A stretch of DNA of 64,000 bases from Epichloe hybrida (lineage: Eukaryota; Ascomycota; Sordariomycetes; Hypocreales; Clavicipitaceae): positions 806,001-870,000 of the forward strand of contig JAFEKR010000026.1 in assembly GCA_019022495.1 (NCBI GenBank), in the 5' to 3' direction. The notes beneath the pieces were generated by a model, which was not told the origin of the DNA, searched no databases, and was given only the letters and a program-made list of their open reading frames with translations. This document shows positions 42,552 to 53,852 of the stretch, piece by piece. Numbering within the stretch: position 1 is the stretch's first letter; each line of letters begins with the position of its first letter. The translations under genes were made by a program, and so were the position numbers.

Positions 42552-45500
42552 CCCTCTGTTTGCTTACCGGCTTCGTTTTCAAACATAATAAAAATGTCAT
42601 CGTGCTCGCCAGGAAGATCTGGGAGATCAAGACATACAAACGCCATGTCATCGTAGTCGTCATCTTTATCTTCCGGAAGCCGCGGGAAGGGAAATTTGGC
42701 ATCGACAAACCTGATCCCAGCCTTGCTCCCTCTCTGAAAGGTTTCGTAAACATCGGTACCTTTCAGTACGAAGTTCATGCAATGTCCATGCTGAAAGTCT
42801 TCGAAGAAGGCTAGCAGCTGGAGCTGTTTATCTTCCAGTCTGACGACTTGAATTCGTGTGTATCTGGCCTCCCACTTTTTATGAATGGGCAGCACCATAC
42901 GCCGTCTGGATATGGCAAAGGTGGCCGCAAGGGCATCGAAAATGACTTCAAACCCGGTCAACGCTGCTTGGAAGCTATGGAGATCTTTCAAGTTGTCGAA
43001 TTCGTAGGTGCGGATGGTTTGATTCGCCTTGAGCAGCTGCAGGGCGTCGGATAGATTTGCTGGTAGCTCTTTGGGTACCTGCGCTTCGGAAACCGACATG
43101 GTTGCATCTTGCTGTGGCTGCCGCAAGATTCGCAACAGCTTCGCGTTTGTTACCTCGAGACGCATCCGCAGCTCGCCGGGCGCGACGTTCACTCTGTCTG
43201 CGATGGTTCCATTCTGATATTCGAGTACGATCTTGAGCTTGTCGGCGAGAACAGTGGGCGGTACGTCTCCCTCGGAACTGAACTCATCATTCACAATGCG
43301 GGCGGCTTTCCAAGGAATCCGACTGAAAGGCATGATGCCCGTAGGTTCGCGGATACTTTGTGAAATCATAAAACTCCTGAGGGGGGCGTCTGAAAAGATT
43401 TTCTCGTCGTGGTTCAGCGCGGTGCCCGTCAGGAGGGAGTGGAATTTGACTCTTTCCTCTTCTTCGCTGAACATCAGCACCATCCGACCCCTTTGTCGAC
43501 CACTGACATACTTGAGGGATAGCGCTGGAGCATCTCCCTCGGCTCTGAAAAATGCAAATTGGACTGGCATGGGAGGCGGGAAGCTGTGCTGAACGCCACT
43601 CAGAGTTCTCGTCCGGGGACCCGTCACGACAGCAATGCGGAAGCCGCAGTGCCAGCTTCGTGGCCCGGCCGGCCCGTTCTCTTTGTAAACTTTCTCGAAT
43701 AATGCCACATCGCATTGATGCACAGAGTCTTTGGGGAAAACGCGCGACTGCGGATCCGCATCAAGATATTGGAACGATCGCAGATTGTTTCGGAAGACGA
43801 CCATTTCGTCACTCCGGGGGTGTAACATGGTTCGCACCTTGGTACTGAAATCGTACATGTTCCACAGCATTCGGTAGTCATTTTGGTTCAACTGAAGAAC
43901 CAATAGGAAACCTCGTGGCAATCGAACCTCCAGAGCGCAAGTTTTGTTCTGCCAGCGAACATCGTCCCACACTGGTCCCGCATTCTTGTTCTCCTGGATT
44001 GCCAACTGTACGCCGCCGTTTTGGCTGGCGATGACGAAGACAAGGCCCGTGCTCTTTTGTGGCCGAATCATGGATAGGATGCAAGGCAAAAATATCCTTT
44101 GCGAATCTCGTCCTTGTTCGGCCAGGAATGCGTCGGCCATGACGCGACCATAGCTAAAGTTTTCCGCCGTGTCGCTGACGGGGAAGGCATCGAGGAGTTG
44201 AAGCGTGGACATGGGGTGCTGCATTGCTGTCAAGCCTGAGCCCCAGTTGCCAGACAAGAGAGCAATCATGTCCTGGCTAAGAGCGGGATACTCCAGCCAT
44301 ATTGATTTGTCCATGGTCTGGGGGAGAAATGATTCTTGTGGAGGTAGAAATCCATTTCGTTTCATGGATTGAGATAGCTTTCGCAGTGCTGATATGATAC
44401 TTTGCGCTACCTCGGTGACTTCTGCATCTGGTGGTAGTCTGCGAGAATCTATAATTTCGGGAATCGCCTCCTGGCAGAGCCAGTAACCCTTGGAAAGATT
44501 CGAGTAGGCCTGTTGTCTGTCCAGTTGATTTTGCATTTGCGATTGGGGAGAGCTTGGCCGCTCTCGTATGGCGAGTTCTAGCCCCATCCTGCCCTTTATG
44601 AACCACCACAAGGCCGCACGTGCACATTCCTTGGGCGGGCACGTTGATAAGGGTCGAATTGTTTCGGCATGTAATCGGAAGAGCTCAAAGAGGTGTCTTG
44701 TTCCCAAGACAAAGGCATTGAGAACGTCGTCTCCGGCAGTATCGATTGCATCATGTAGCCTGACTGACGCAGATCGTGCAGCCTTGGGATGCGGTGGCCC
44801 ATTTTGAGACGCTGCACTGGGCTGTCGGATGGGAAGATTGGTTTGTGATGGGTTTGATGGTGGATAGGTGCTGGAAGCAGTAGAAGCTATCGAAGCAGCC
44901 GGACTGTATTCCAACGCCGGCGGCTTCTTCTGCGCGTCTGGAGATGGAGGAGCGTGGCGTGGCAGGTTGGGAGAGTCGTCCATATATGATTCCGGCAGCC
45001 GAGCACCATCCTCCCACTTCTGGAGTGACGCCGCGCTTGCCGTTCTAGCGGCTTGTGCGAATGCCTTGCCTTCTGCCTTGCGCATCTGCGCCTGGTGGAT
45101 TTCTATGAAAGAACGTCTTTGTTCATCGCGTCTCCCTGACGTCTCGAGAAATCTGGCGGATGCAGCCCGTCCAGGGACCAACGTGTTGCCGTCTCTCTGC
45201 TCACCAGGCTCTGGAGGTCTTAGAAGAGATGCGTTTCGTTCTTGCTCGGGTTCATAGATGGACGAGTATCCAGTCTGGGTTCGGGAGAGGGGTATTGGCA
45301 CGAAGTCGTCACCAGGTCCCCCATGGCCACCGCCTGAGTACCCGGATGGTGCTGATGCGACGAGGGGGCCAGCATCTCGCGAGGAGTTGAGCAGAGGTGA
45401 GCGATGCGCAGGTGGCTGAGGAGGCGGCGGTGGCCTGGCTCTTTTTTTTCTTCCAATTTCCATGACAGGAACCTCGGATTCGTCGCCACCTTCCCCAATG

Positions 45501-45877
45501 ACTTCTGGGTATGAATCGGCAAAGCGGACAGTCGTCCCTTTCTTGTTTGGACGAGGGCTGATCCTAGGCGACCTTGATTCTATCTTGCCCGGCGCTTTGG
45601 GTCGGTTCTGTTGCGCCTGCTGATTCACCGCCAGAGCCTGCGGATAGCGGGAAATTGTGGTGTCGAGTTTCGCAAGCTTTGGAAGGGACGAAGGCGGAGG
45701 GGGTGGTGGTGCATGAGCTATTTCGAGCTTATCAGCCGAACCATGGAGGAAAGCGTCGAGCGTCGAGGCCGAGCTGGCGGGACCGTCCTGTGACTTCTTC
45801 TCCTTGCCAAAGAGCTTGCCCATGAAGCGACCCCTCCTGGACCGTCCCTCATCGACGGATGGTGGCTCGTTTTCCAT
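42398..45877 (-). CDS. Large fungal protein of unknown function
   Basis: Exons 45877-42568 and 42474-42398 give 1128 residues. The intron is a multiple of three (93 nt) and stays open, but it has a proper donor GTAAGC, a GATGATAG acceptor and a 27-base A/T tract that would otherwise encode poly-Phe, so splicing is likely. The N-terminal ~400 residues are Pro/Ser-rich and disordered, with an early basic RSRRGRFMGKLFGKEKKS, a Pro-rich HAPPPPPPSSLPKL and VRFADSYPEVIG. The C-terminal ~700 residues are well-mixed globular sequence with blocks such as LGTRHLFELFRLHAETIRPL, CARAALWWFIKGRMGLELAI and MFSEEEERVKFHSLLTGTAL. Several repeated beta-like segments (LRSFMISQSIREPTG, VYETFQRGSKAGIRFVDAKF) suggest PH-like folds, which I cannot confirm. 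Function and location are unknown. The length and intact frame argue for a conserved gene. Confidence 0.8.
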
Positions 45878-47539
45878 GGTGTTGCTGGCGAGCCCACGGT
45901 CTCATTGACATCGAGGGATTGTGATGCGAATCCTGTTCTTGAGGAAACACCCGTCATGCGCCAGGGTCCTGGATTGAACCAGCAGGGACTGGTGGAGCTT
46001 CGAGGCTGTTCAAAATGTGTGCGAGGCGGATTCGTTGCAATGTGAGGGCTGCGCGGATGCTGCGCGGACGCTGCGTGAACAAGGAGCGAAGGGCAGGCGA
46101 CGGTATCCAAATCACAATACATACACACGAGGGGCAATCAGGCTGAGACTTGATAACGACAGCTGGCAGGTTTGTCGTTCGTTGTTGCTTGTGTCGACAA
46201 TGTGGGGGAGCACCGGCGGACTGTGCCAGGCGCGTCTGGTGTGGCCCCACCGGAAGTATGTACATGTCACATACAAAGATATTGAAACACGCAAAGCGGC
46301 CAGGATGACTAAACCCAGCGACGGGTCAGCAATTTGGGGAGAATATCGTCAGTGTCTAATTAAATGTCAATTGTCTCCCGAGCTTCCGAGGCAGAACGCA
46401 AGGGGCTGAGGGAAAATGGCAGATGTGTAGATGGTACGGATCCGTAGATGGTCACTTGACCTGAGGTAGGCACGGCCCTGGTGCCTACCTGTATACCTAC
46501 TGTCGGAACCCCTGAGATGGCCTCCAATGAAGGCGCGGCCATCTTGGTATCATTATCTGTTAGTCGTACGCCTTATGTACATACATACATACATACATAG
46601 GACGCCGCCAAGTCTGTCTATTTTAGGGTCGGCCCGCTATCGGTCTTGGCCGTATGTACACACAAAGTATGTACGGATTAGACGGGGTTGCACTCCGTTC
46701 GCCCCCAGACATCGGATACACCATCAATCAATCAATCCTGGCTGGCTGGGACTTTGGCAAACTGCACGCACATATGCAGTGCAACGACAAGCAGGCGCAT
46801 AATAAATGACCTACCAGTCATACGGACTACTCCGCACGTACGGACGGATGCTTCGGCGCCTTTGGGGCGGCAGTGCAAGGAATACGGCGCTTATTACTTA
46901 GTCGCGAAAATACGAAGTTCCTGGAGAGTCAGTGGCAGAACAAGCATGATATCATTCGCCTGTGCAGGCCACGGGACCCACCAACTCCTCGGAACCCTAA
47001 CAGCTATTGTACATGTACCTCCGGAAATTGCGAGTACTTGTTTCATAGTGAAGTTCGCACGTAAATACAGGTACCGCTCAAAGCTCCTCGTCATGGTTGG
47101 TCAGCTAGCCTTACCGTGACCTGGCTGCTGCCTTAACACTGAAAAAGGGACATCATACGCCTCTCCAGTGAACAGCACGTCTCGCAGGCATGCTTAGAGC
47201 GGAAGTTCAGGGTTCTTTGTCCCTCACTGTGTGAACACAGCACCTGTGTCGCTAATAAATATGGGACCGGGGCCAATGAAAGGGTCCGCACCCCGAACGT
47301 TCTGTTTTGAGCTCTTTTGCGGTGGCGCCCAATTTCGATCAAAAGGAGGTGTCGCAGGAATGTCTACAGGAAAACGCTAGCCACGACTCAATGCGCAAGG
47401 AGTTGGAGAACGTACGTGCTGCATTGACTGACGAGTCGGGACGCGGCGGAGGGTTCATATTCGATGGTGATGGAACTTGAATGGCCGTGCTATAGTTGCA
47501 GTACCCAATCGATGGAGGTTTTATTACTCAAATTGATGA
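45878..47539. other. Intergenic region, left of the orphan open frame
   Basis: 1.66 kb with the promoter of the 1128-residue gene at its left end. It contains a perfect TACGGATCCGTA palindrome (46435-46446), a (CATA)6-type repeat near 46577-46600 and several TACGGA half-sites at 46672-46855. No gene is recognised. Confidence 0.5.
46435..46446. repeat. 12-bp palindrome TACGGATCCGTA, copy 3
   Basis: Perfect copy; intergenic, with TACGGA half-sites clustered in the following 400 bp. Confidence 0.8.
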
Positions 47540-47998
47540 CTCCAATCGACATGCAGCACAACCCAAACGGGGCGTCACGGAGCCATTGGCCTTCTTAAGG
47601 AAACTGTTATAATTATCATTGTTATTAAGATTTGCTTCGGTGGTTATTACGCGAGCTGTGATGACAAACGGCATATCGCGGAGCGCATTGTGCGGCGAGC
47701 AACTCACGCGGCAACCGTTGCCGGCATCATCTTAACCTCGTTTGGGTTATTCTGGGGCTGCTACGTGCTGGTGACACACGATGTTCATTCAAGCGAAAGC
47801 GACAAGGCGTTTGATTTCATAAATAATAGGATATTGTACCTTGTCGCGCTTATGACTCTAGCTTTCATCCAGCTCTTCTCTTCAAAGCCCCGTGTTGGCG
47901 GGCTTAATTTTTTTAAGGATACGTTGAGGTATCCGTGGCGGGTTATTTTGCCAACAAGACAGAAGAAAATGTTTCAAGTTGGTCAAGGTAGGCATTAG
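47540..47998 (+). CDS. Doubtful open frame with three hydrophobic segments
   Basis: 153 codons are open from 47540 to a TAG at 47996, without an ATG in frame. The translation has three strongly hydrophobic stretches (around VIIIIVIKICF, ATVAGIILTSFGLFWGCYVL and ILYLVALMTLAFIQLF) separated by charged loops, then a basic end KDTLRYPWRVILPTRQKK. The pattern looks like a real membrane protein fragment and not random sequence, but the lack of an ATG means it must be part of a spliced gene, a pseudogene or chance. The stretch is AT-richer than neighbouring genes. No family is recognised. Confidence 0.3.
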   Translation, partial: LQSTCSTTQTGRHGAIGLLKETVIIIIVIKICFGGYYASCDDKRHIAERIVRRATHAATVAGIILTSFGLFWGCYVLVTHDVHSSESDKAFDFINNRILYLVALMTLAFIQLFSSKPRVGGLNFFKDTLRYPWRVILPTRQKKMFQVGQGRH

Positions 47999-48228
47999 TA
48001 AATAAGAGCTTGAAATGCCATGTATTAAATCGCAATGTTTACGATACGATACGTTGCCTTTTCGTGCGAGGATTAATTAAATCCGTTGTGTTCCCACAAC
48101 CATCAGTTAAATTTGCCTTATCGATAAACAGCCTGACGGGCCGCCGCCGCCACCTGAATGCGACAGCCCAGTCACTCCGTCACGAGCTTCACGAAAGACT
48201 ATGTAGCAAAGTCCCCCGGCGTGCGGGT

Positions 48229-49594
48229 ATGCTTTCTTCTTCTTTCAAACGGATCATGTCTGCCGAGATCAAACGAGTGCCCATCCCCCGCCGGGGCGTA
48301 GACTACCGAGGCAAAGTTGTGCTTGCGCCCATGGTGCGTTCGGGAGAACTGCCTTCGAGACTTCTTGCTCTACACTACGGCGCTGATCTCGTATGGGGTA
48401 CGTACGGAATGGCGGTATTCGTCCCGTTTCTTTTCCCCAACCTTGTCTCCGCGGGGATCACGACGTGCTAATAGGGCCGCCGCATCGTCACTAGGCCCCG
48501 AAACCATTGATCGTGCCATGATCGGAACGACGAGACGCTTCCGAGAAGAAACCGGGGTCGTCGAGTGGACGCGGCCATCGTCGCAGGGCCGCAAGGATCC
48601 ACCGCCAGACGCCAAAGAGAGCAGCATCTACAGGTTGTTTCCCGAGATGGAAGCCGAAAAGCTCATTTTCCAGATGGGCACCGCCGACCCTGACCGGGCC
48701 GTCGAAGCAGCACGCCTCGTGGCCGCGGACGTCGCGGGCATCGACGTCAATGCCGGATGTCCGAAACCCTTCAGCACCAGCGGTGGCATGGGCGCAGCCC
48801 TTCTCCAAATGCCAGACAAGCTCGTCGCCATACTGGAGGCGCTGGTGAAGAAGATAACGCCCGAGTTCGAGATTGGCATCAGCGTCAAGATCCGCATCCT
48901 GGAGACGGCCGCCGAGACGGAAGCCCTGGTGCGACGACTGGTAGCCACTGGCATCACTGGCTTGACCGTCCACTGTCGGACGACGCCCATGAGGCCTCGG
49001 GAACGCGCTATCCGGGACCAGCTCCGCATGGTCGCCGGCGTTTGCCGCGAGGCCGGCGTGGCGTGCCTCATGAATGGCGATGTCGAGACGAGAGACCAGG
49101 GCCTCAGATTGGCAGGCGAGTACGGCGCCGACGGAGCCATGATTGCCGTCGCCGCCGAGAGGAATCCCAGCTGCTTCCGGAGCGAGGCCGACGGCGGCAT
49201 CTTGCCGTGGCAGCCCGTCGTGGAGCAGTACGTCAGATTCTCCATGGACGTCAGCAACCGCTTCAGCAATACCAAGTACCTCCTCGCGCAAATGGTCCCC
49301 GGCAAAGCCAAGCCCGCTCAGTCCGTCAACCAGGCCAAGAGCTACACCGAACTGTGCAAGACGTTGGGGCTCGACCATTTGCTCCAGCAAGCACATGAAG
49401 CGGACGTGAGCAGAGGCTTGGACAGGCCTCGAGAGAAGGTGTCCAAAAAGGCCAGGAAGAATGCGAGCGCCCTGGCTGCCGGCGGGCAGATGGCTCAGGG
49501 CCAGCAGCGCAAGGCACTTTCTGAACGCAACGTGGGGTCCAAGACGAGATCAGAACCAAAGCTGGAGCCGGCACCCGTGGCATCTGTCGTTTAG
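48229..49594 (+). CDS. DUS2: tRNA-dihydrouridine(20) synthase Dus2
   Basis: Exons 48229-48397 and 48495-49594 give 422 residues from the first in-frame ATG, or 413 from the second ATG at 48256, whose MSAEIKRVPIPRRG start looks more like orthologues. The TIM-barrel FMN domain is clear: GKVVLAPMVRSGELPSRLLA, DLVWGPETID across the intron, GTADPDRAVEAARLVA, the catalytic cysteine in VDVNAGCPKPFS-type sequence GIDVNAGCPK, SVKIRILE, GLTVHCRT and ACLMNGDVETRD. The enzyme reduces U20 in the D-loop of cytosolic tRNAs with NADPH. The C-terminus is a basic, Lys/Gln-rich tail with no dsRBD, as in fungi. The intron carries a GTACGT donor, GCTAAT branch and CACTAG acceptor. Confidence 0.94.
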
Positions 49595-50043
49595 TCGTTG
49601 GCGAAGAAGAGGTGTGGGGGAAAATATGGTACGCTGGAATTTGGCAGCACAAGACACGGCATCAATGGAGTTTGAGAGGGTCCATCTTTGAAAGCAAATG
49701 AAGTTGGTCAATATGCTTCGCAGATTGCTTGATTTGTGTGTTTGCTGGAGAGCGCACACTACTCGACACTAGTAGAAAGGATATGGCGCTCCCGCTGATA
49801 GAATAGAAGACATGAGAGATCATCCACGATTCAAAATGAACACGAAAATGTGTTCACACTTGGGCAACCACCACACTAGTCGCAAACATGATTGCATGGA
49901 ACAAAAGAGAAATGTCTCCATCTTTTGTCCAAACATCTCTTCTCTATGTGATGATGGTACAATCATAATGATTTAAGTGAGAACAAAAAAAAAAAAAAAA
50001 ACCCGACTCTCTGCTTTGGCAGCCAAATTTTTCAATAGCCCGT
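49595..50043. other. Convergent 3' flank, DUS2 / MIC26
   Basis: 449 bp between facing stops, with an A17 tract near 49985. No gene is seen. Confidence 0.55.
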
Positions 50044-50984
50044 CTATTTACCCTGCTGGACCCAAGACTCCACAGCCTCCCTCGCATCCGTCACCTTATC
50101 ATCAACGTACTGTACACCGACCCGGCTATGAGCCTTGGCAAAGCTCACACTCCTCTTCAGGCTCTCTCGAACGTTGGCATGCGTCTCGGCGACGGCCGGA
50201 AATCGCTGCTCGTACTTCCACGCCAGGTCGGAAATGTTGCGCATCGTCACGGGCAAGAGGGTCCATCCGGCGCCGACACCAAAGGCCAAAGGCACGGTGC
50301 TTCGTAGCAGGATGTTGCTCCTGCGGGTGATGATGCTGCCGGCCATAGCGGCGACGAGGACGTAGATTGTGCCGGGCATGAGCTTCTCGCCGCTCTCGCG
50401 GGAGGGGGCGAGGCTGGCAATGGTGCTGGTGAAGGACTGCTCGAGGTGAAATGCCGAGTCCATGGTTTCATTGACTTTGTTTTCGGCGCAGACGGCGAAG
50501 CGGTAGAGTGCCATGCGAGCTTTGCCAACTTGCACGGCTAGCCTGTCCGTGGGAGATGGTCCGCGAGGCTTCTTCCCCTCGGTGGGCTCTTCTTTGTCGG
50601 CGGTGCTGGGCGTCTGCTCGGGCTGGAGGACTTTGATGGGGATGGACGCGACGGGTGCGCCATTCGAGGTAGGGACGTTGACATCATCGTAGATGGGTTT
50701 CTTCTGCCGCGAGAGTCAATTCTACTGATACGACTCGTTGTCGCCATCGGCTATCCTGTTTCTCCTTCCCCAATCATCACTTGTAACAAAGGCTGGGTCG
50801 TCCACACACCTTGGACGCAGGCCCTTCGGCCAGGACAGTCGCGGGAGCTAAAGCCAGTCCGCCGAGCGCGAATGTGGCCAACGGCGCCAAGCAGCGCTGG
50901 GGAAATTCGACGTTAGCAGGAAGGGGTGGTTCACGCGTGGCGTGGGGGCATTCTCACCCGCTGCAGCAGCACTCTTGCAGCCAT
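50044..50984 (-). CDS. MICOS complex subunit Mic26/Mic27 (apolipoprotein O family)
   Basis: Three exons (50984-50958, 50896-50810, 50703-50044) encode 257 residues; phases close. The N-terminus MAARVLLQRRCLAPLATFAL with a following hydrophobic stretch is a mitochondrial presequence. The mature part begins KKPIYDDVNVP, then a Pro/Glu-rich linker, and the apoO/Mic26-27 core: DRLAVQVGKARMALYRF, SGEKLMPGTIYVLVAAMAGS with a membrane segment, TRRSNILLRSTVPLAFGVGA and LLPVTMRNISDLAWKYEQRF. Mic26/27 proteins span the mitochondrial inner membrane at cristae junctions and bind cardiolipin. Which of the two paralogue names applies cannot be told from sequence memory. It is divergent from OCT1, another mitochondrial gene, through a 408-bp shared promoter. 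Confidence 0.9.
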
Positions 50985-51392
50985 TGTCGGTTCGAATGGC
51001 AGAAACCGTCGGGGGGTCGGTGTTCGTGGGTTTGTCGACAAAGATGCGGCTTATTTATTATGCGTTTGTCGAGATGTCGGACAGTGAGTGGGTCGTTTTC
51101 GTGCTTCCCCGAAGCTGGCACGTGATCAGCCCGACGTCACCTCGGTCATTGCGAGCTGAGAGCCAGCGACGGCCCGCGACGGCCAGCGACGGGCCAGCAA
51201 CGGCCAGCGACTTGTTGTCCGTAATAGCCGAGAGCGTGGAGCGTGCCAAGATGCCAAGACAATATGCCGCAAAACTCCGTACCAGACCTTCCTTCTCTGC
51301 CCTCCCCCAAAGGACCATTATCCCTGTCCAATGTCTTGTCACATGGCGTCGATTCCATCTCATAGTACCTTTATCTTGCATCGCCGCCCATC
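50985..51392. other. Divergent promoter, MIC26 / OCT1
   Basis: 408 bp between two nuclear genes for mitochondrial proteins. It contains a degenerate 10-bp repeat GGCCAGCGAC in about five copies (51161-51211). No separate gene. Confidence 0.5.
51161..51211. repeat. Degenerate 10-bp tandem repeat GGCCAGCGAC
   Basis: About five imperfect copies in the MIC26/OCT1 promoter. Confidence 0.75.
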
Positions 51393-53852
51393 ATGCTCAA
51401 TTCCGGACGTGGCCAGCGCCTCTGGATCTGCACAAGATGCATTTGTCGCGTGACTCAGCAAATGCCGCCGACATCGACGCCGACATGGAAGCCGACATGG
51501 AAGCCGACATGGAAGCCGACATGGAACGCGAGCAGAGCAACAACATCAACTACGCTTCAGCAGAGACGATGGGAGACCACAGCAAGTGCCGACGCCACAC
51601 TTTCCGCAGCATCTGTCCATCACTTCGCAAGCTCCCGCCACGACGATGCCATCCTCCGCGAGCTGTTCGACACCCCGTCCGGCCTGTCATTTCCGAGCTT
51701 CAGTCTCAAGAAGAGTCATGGCCTGTTCAAGAATCGATACCTCACGAGTCCTGATGGATTCCTCGTCTTTGCGCAAAAGAACCTGGAAAAGGCAACGCGC
51801 CTCGTACAACGAGTTCTGAGCGCCTCCACCACGGAAGAATACCAGGGCTTGGTCAAGGATCTCGACCGCTTGAGCGATCTGCTCTGCCGGGTTCTCGACC
51901 TGTCCGACTTTGTGCGTATGACGCATCCAGACATTCGATTCCAACAAGCCGCAGCCGGCGCATGGTCCATGGTATATCAGTACATGAACCAGCTCAACAC
52001 CATGACGGGTCTGAATGATCAATTAGGCCAGGCTCTATCGCAGCCTGAAGTGACGGCTGCATGGTCAGAAGAGGAGAAGACGGTAGCCGAGCTTCTGAAG
52101 CTAGACTTCATGAAGTCGGCCGTCAGTTTACCCAAGAAGGCCAGGGACCGATTCGTTGAATTGTCCTCACGCATCAGCGATGTCGGCGCTGCTTTCGTGC
52201 AGAACATGGAGCCTGAAGTCAAGGAGGTCAAACTGCCATCCCATAGGTTCTATGGACTGTACCCCGGCCTTGCTGCCACGCTCAAAGTGCGCTCGCAGAT
52301 TTCCATTGCAACGACGGGTTCAGAAGCCGCTGCGGCGCTGCAGAGTGTGTACGACGAGGAGACTCGCAAGGAAATCTACCTTGCGCAGCGTACTGCATCC
52401 CGGAGCACTATTGAAAATCTCGAATCAATGCTCAAGCTGCGTTCAGAGCTTGCCAATCTCGCGGGTTTCGAAAGCCATGGCCACATGGCTCTCAAGGACA
52501 GAATGATGGCCAAGTCTCCAGCGTCGGTCATGAAGTTTCTTCTTGCGCTGCGAGAGCACAATGCTCCCATGGCACAGCAAGAACTCGCCGAATTGGTCGA
52601 GCAGAAGCGGGAGAGGCTAGCCATGCCCGGGGTAAACCTCCAGGCCTGGGATCGCGACTTCTACATGGAGAAGATGCGCGCCGAGATGCGCTCCCGAACC
52701 CGCCACGAAGACCAACTCACGGCCTTCTTCTCCGTTGGTACCGTAATGCAGGGTCTGTCCCGTCTGTTCGATAGTCTCTACGGCGTTCGTTTTGTGCCGC
52801 GGGAACCTCTTCCCGGTGAGGTCTGGCACCCAGATGTCAAGCGTCTCGACGTCATGTCCGACGATGGAGAGCAGCTCGCTGTGCTCTACTGCGACTTGTT
52901 TTACCGCCCGCAAAAGTCGCCGAATCCGGCACACTTCACGGTACGTTGTTCACGAGAAATCCTAGATGACGAGCTCAATGAGGCCGCCGAGGACATGGTC
53001 TCGGCGACACCCATCTTCGACAACCCCGAGCAAGCGGCCAACGACGGCATGGAAACTTGTCGTCGCAACGGGAAAGTCAAGCAGCTGCCCACCATTGCTC
53101 TGGTGTGCGACTTCCCCAAGAGCAAGTCTTCCCGCGAGCCCGCCTTTCTGTCCTACTATTCTGTCGAGACGCTCTTCCACGAAATGGGCCATGCTATCCA
53201 CTCCGTCCTCGCCCGCACACGCTTCCAGAACGTCTCGGGAACCCGATGCGCCACCGACTTTGCCGAGCTCCCCTCGACCCTCATGGAACACTTTGCTGCC
53301 GATCCAACCGTCCTATCCCTCTTTGCTCGGCACTGGAAAACGGACCGGCCCCTACCATACGACCTCGTCAAAGAGCGCATCAAACTATCCAAACGCTTCG
53401 AAGGCATCGACACTGAGCACCAGATCCTTCTCGCCATGGTCGACCAGGCGTACCACTCCCCCTCGGTCAACAACCTGTCCTTTGACTCGACCCGCCTCTT
53501 CCACGATATCCAGCACCAATTCGCCCACGGGCCCAAAGACCCCCCCGGGACATGCTGGCAAGGCTTCTTCGGACACCTGCACTCGTACGGGAGCACCTAC
53601 TACAGCTACCTCTTCGACAGGGTCCTTGCCGAACGGGTATGGCGCGTCGTCTTCCGCTCCGGCCACGGCGGTGCGGCCATCAATCGCGAAAATGGTGAAC
53701 GGCTCAAGCAGAATCTTCTCAAGTGGGGCGGTAGCCGGGACCCATGGACTTGTCTCGCCGACACGCTCCAGGACGAGAGACTGGCTCCCGGGGATGAGGA
53801 GTCCATGGCCCTGGTGGGTAGTTGGGGCATCAAAGATGACAGGCAGCCTTGA
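51393..53852 (+). CDS. OCT1: Mitochondrial intermediate peptidase Oct1
   Basis: Single exon, 819 residues (yeast Oct1 is 772). M3-family zinc metallopeptidase: the HEMGH motif lies at about 596-600 in SVETLFHEMGHAIHSVLART, with the downstream glutamate in FAELPSTLMEHFAADP. The N-terminal half is helical, with LFDTPSGLSFPSFSL near residue 90 and typical MIP text FESHGHMALKDRMMA. Oct1 removes an octapeptide from matrix proteins already cut by MPP, including respiratory-chain and mitochondrial ribosomal subunits. The presequence region has 12-bp tandem repeats (51481-51524) giving four PTWK units at residues 30-45, odd for a targeting signal. Later in the presequence the sequence is basic and Thr/Ala-rich (RRWETTASADATLSAAS). 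The gene is divergent from MIC26. Confidence 0.95.
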   Translation: MLNSGRGQRLWICTRCICRVTQQMPPTSTPTWKPTWKPTWKPTWNASRATTSTTLQQRRWETTASADATLSAASVHHFASSRHDDAILRELFDTPSGLSFPSFSLKKSHGLFKNRYLTSPDGFLVFAQKNLEKATRLVQRVLSASTTEEYQGLVKDLDRLSDLLCRVLDLSDFVRMTHPDIRFQQAAAGAWSMVYQYMNQLNTMTGLNDQLGQALSQPEVTAAWSEEEKTVAELLKLDFMKSAVSLPKKARDRFVELSSRISDVGAAFVQNMEPEVKEVKLPSHRFYGLYPGLAATLKVRSQISIATTGSEAAAALQSVYDEETRKEIYLAQRTASRSTIENLESMLKLRSELANLAGFESHGHMALKDRMMAKSPASVMKFLLALREHNAPMAQQELAELVEQKRERLAMPGVNLQAWDRDFYMEKMRAEMRSRTRHEDQLTAFFSVGTVMQGLSRLFDSLYGVRFVPREPLPGEVWHPDVKRLDVMSDDGEQLAVLYCDLFYRPQKSPNPAHFTVRCSREILDDELNEAAEDMVSATPIFDNPEQAANDGMETCRRNGKVKQLPTIALVCDFPKSKSSREPAFLSYYSVETLFHEMGHAIHSVLARTRFQNVSGTRCATDFAELPSTLMEHFAADPTVLSLFARHWKTDRPLPYDLVKERIKLSKRFEGIDTEHQILLAMVDQAYHSPSVNNLSFDSTRLFHDIQHQFAHGPKDPPGTCWQGFFGHLHSYGSTYYSYLFDRVLAERVWRVVFRSGHGGAAINRENGERLKQNLLKWGGSRDPWTCLADTLQDERLAPGDEESMALVGSWGIKDDRQP

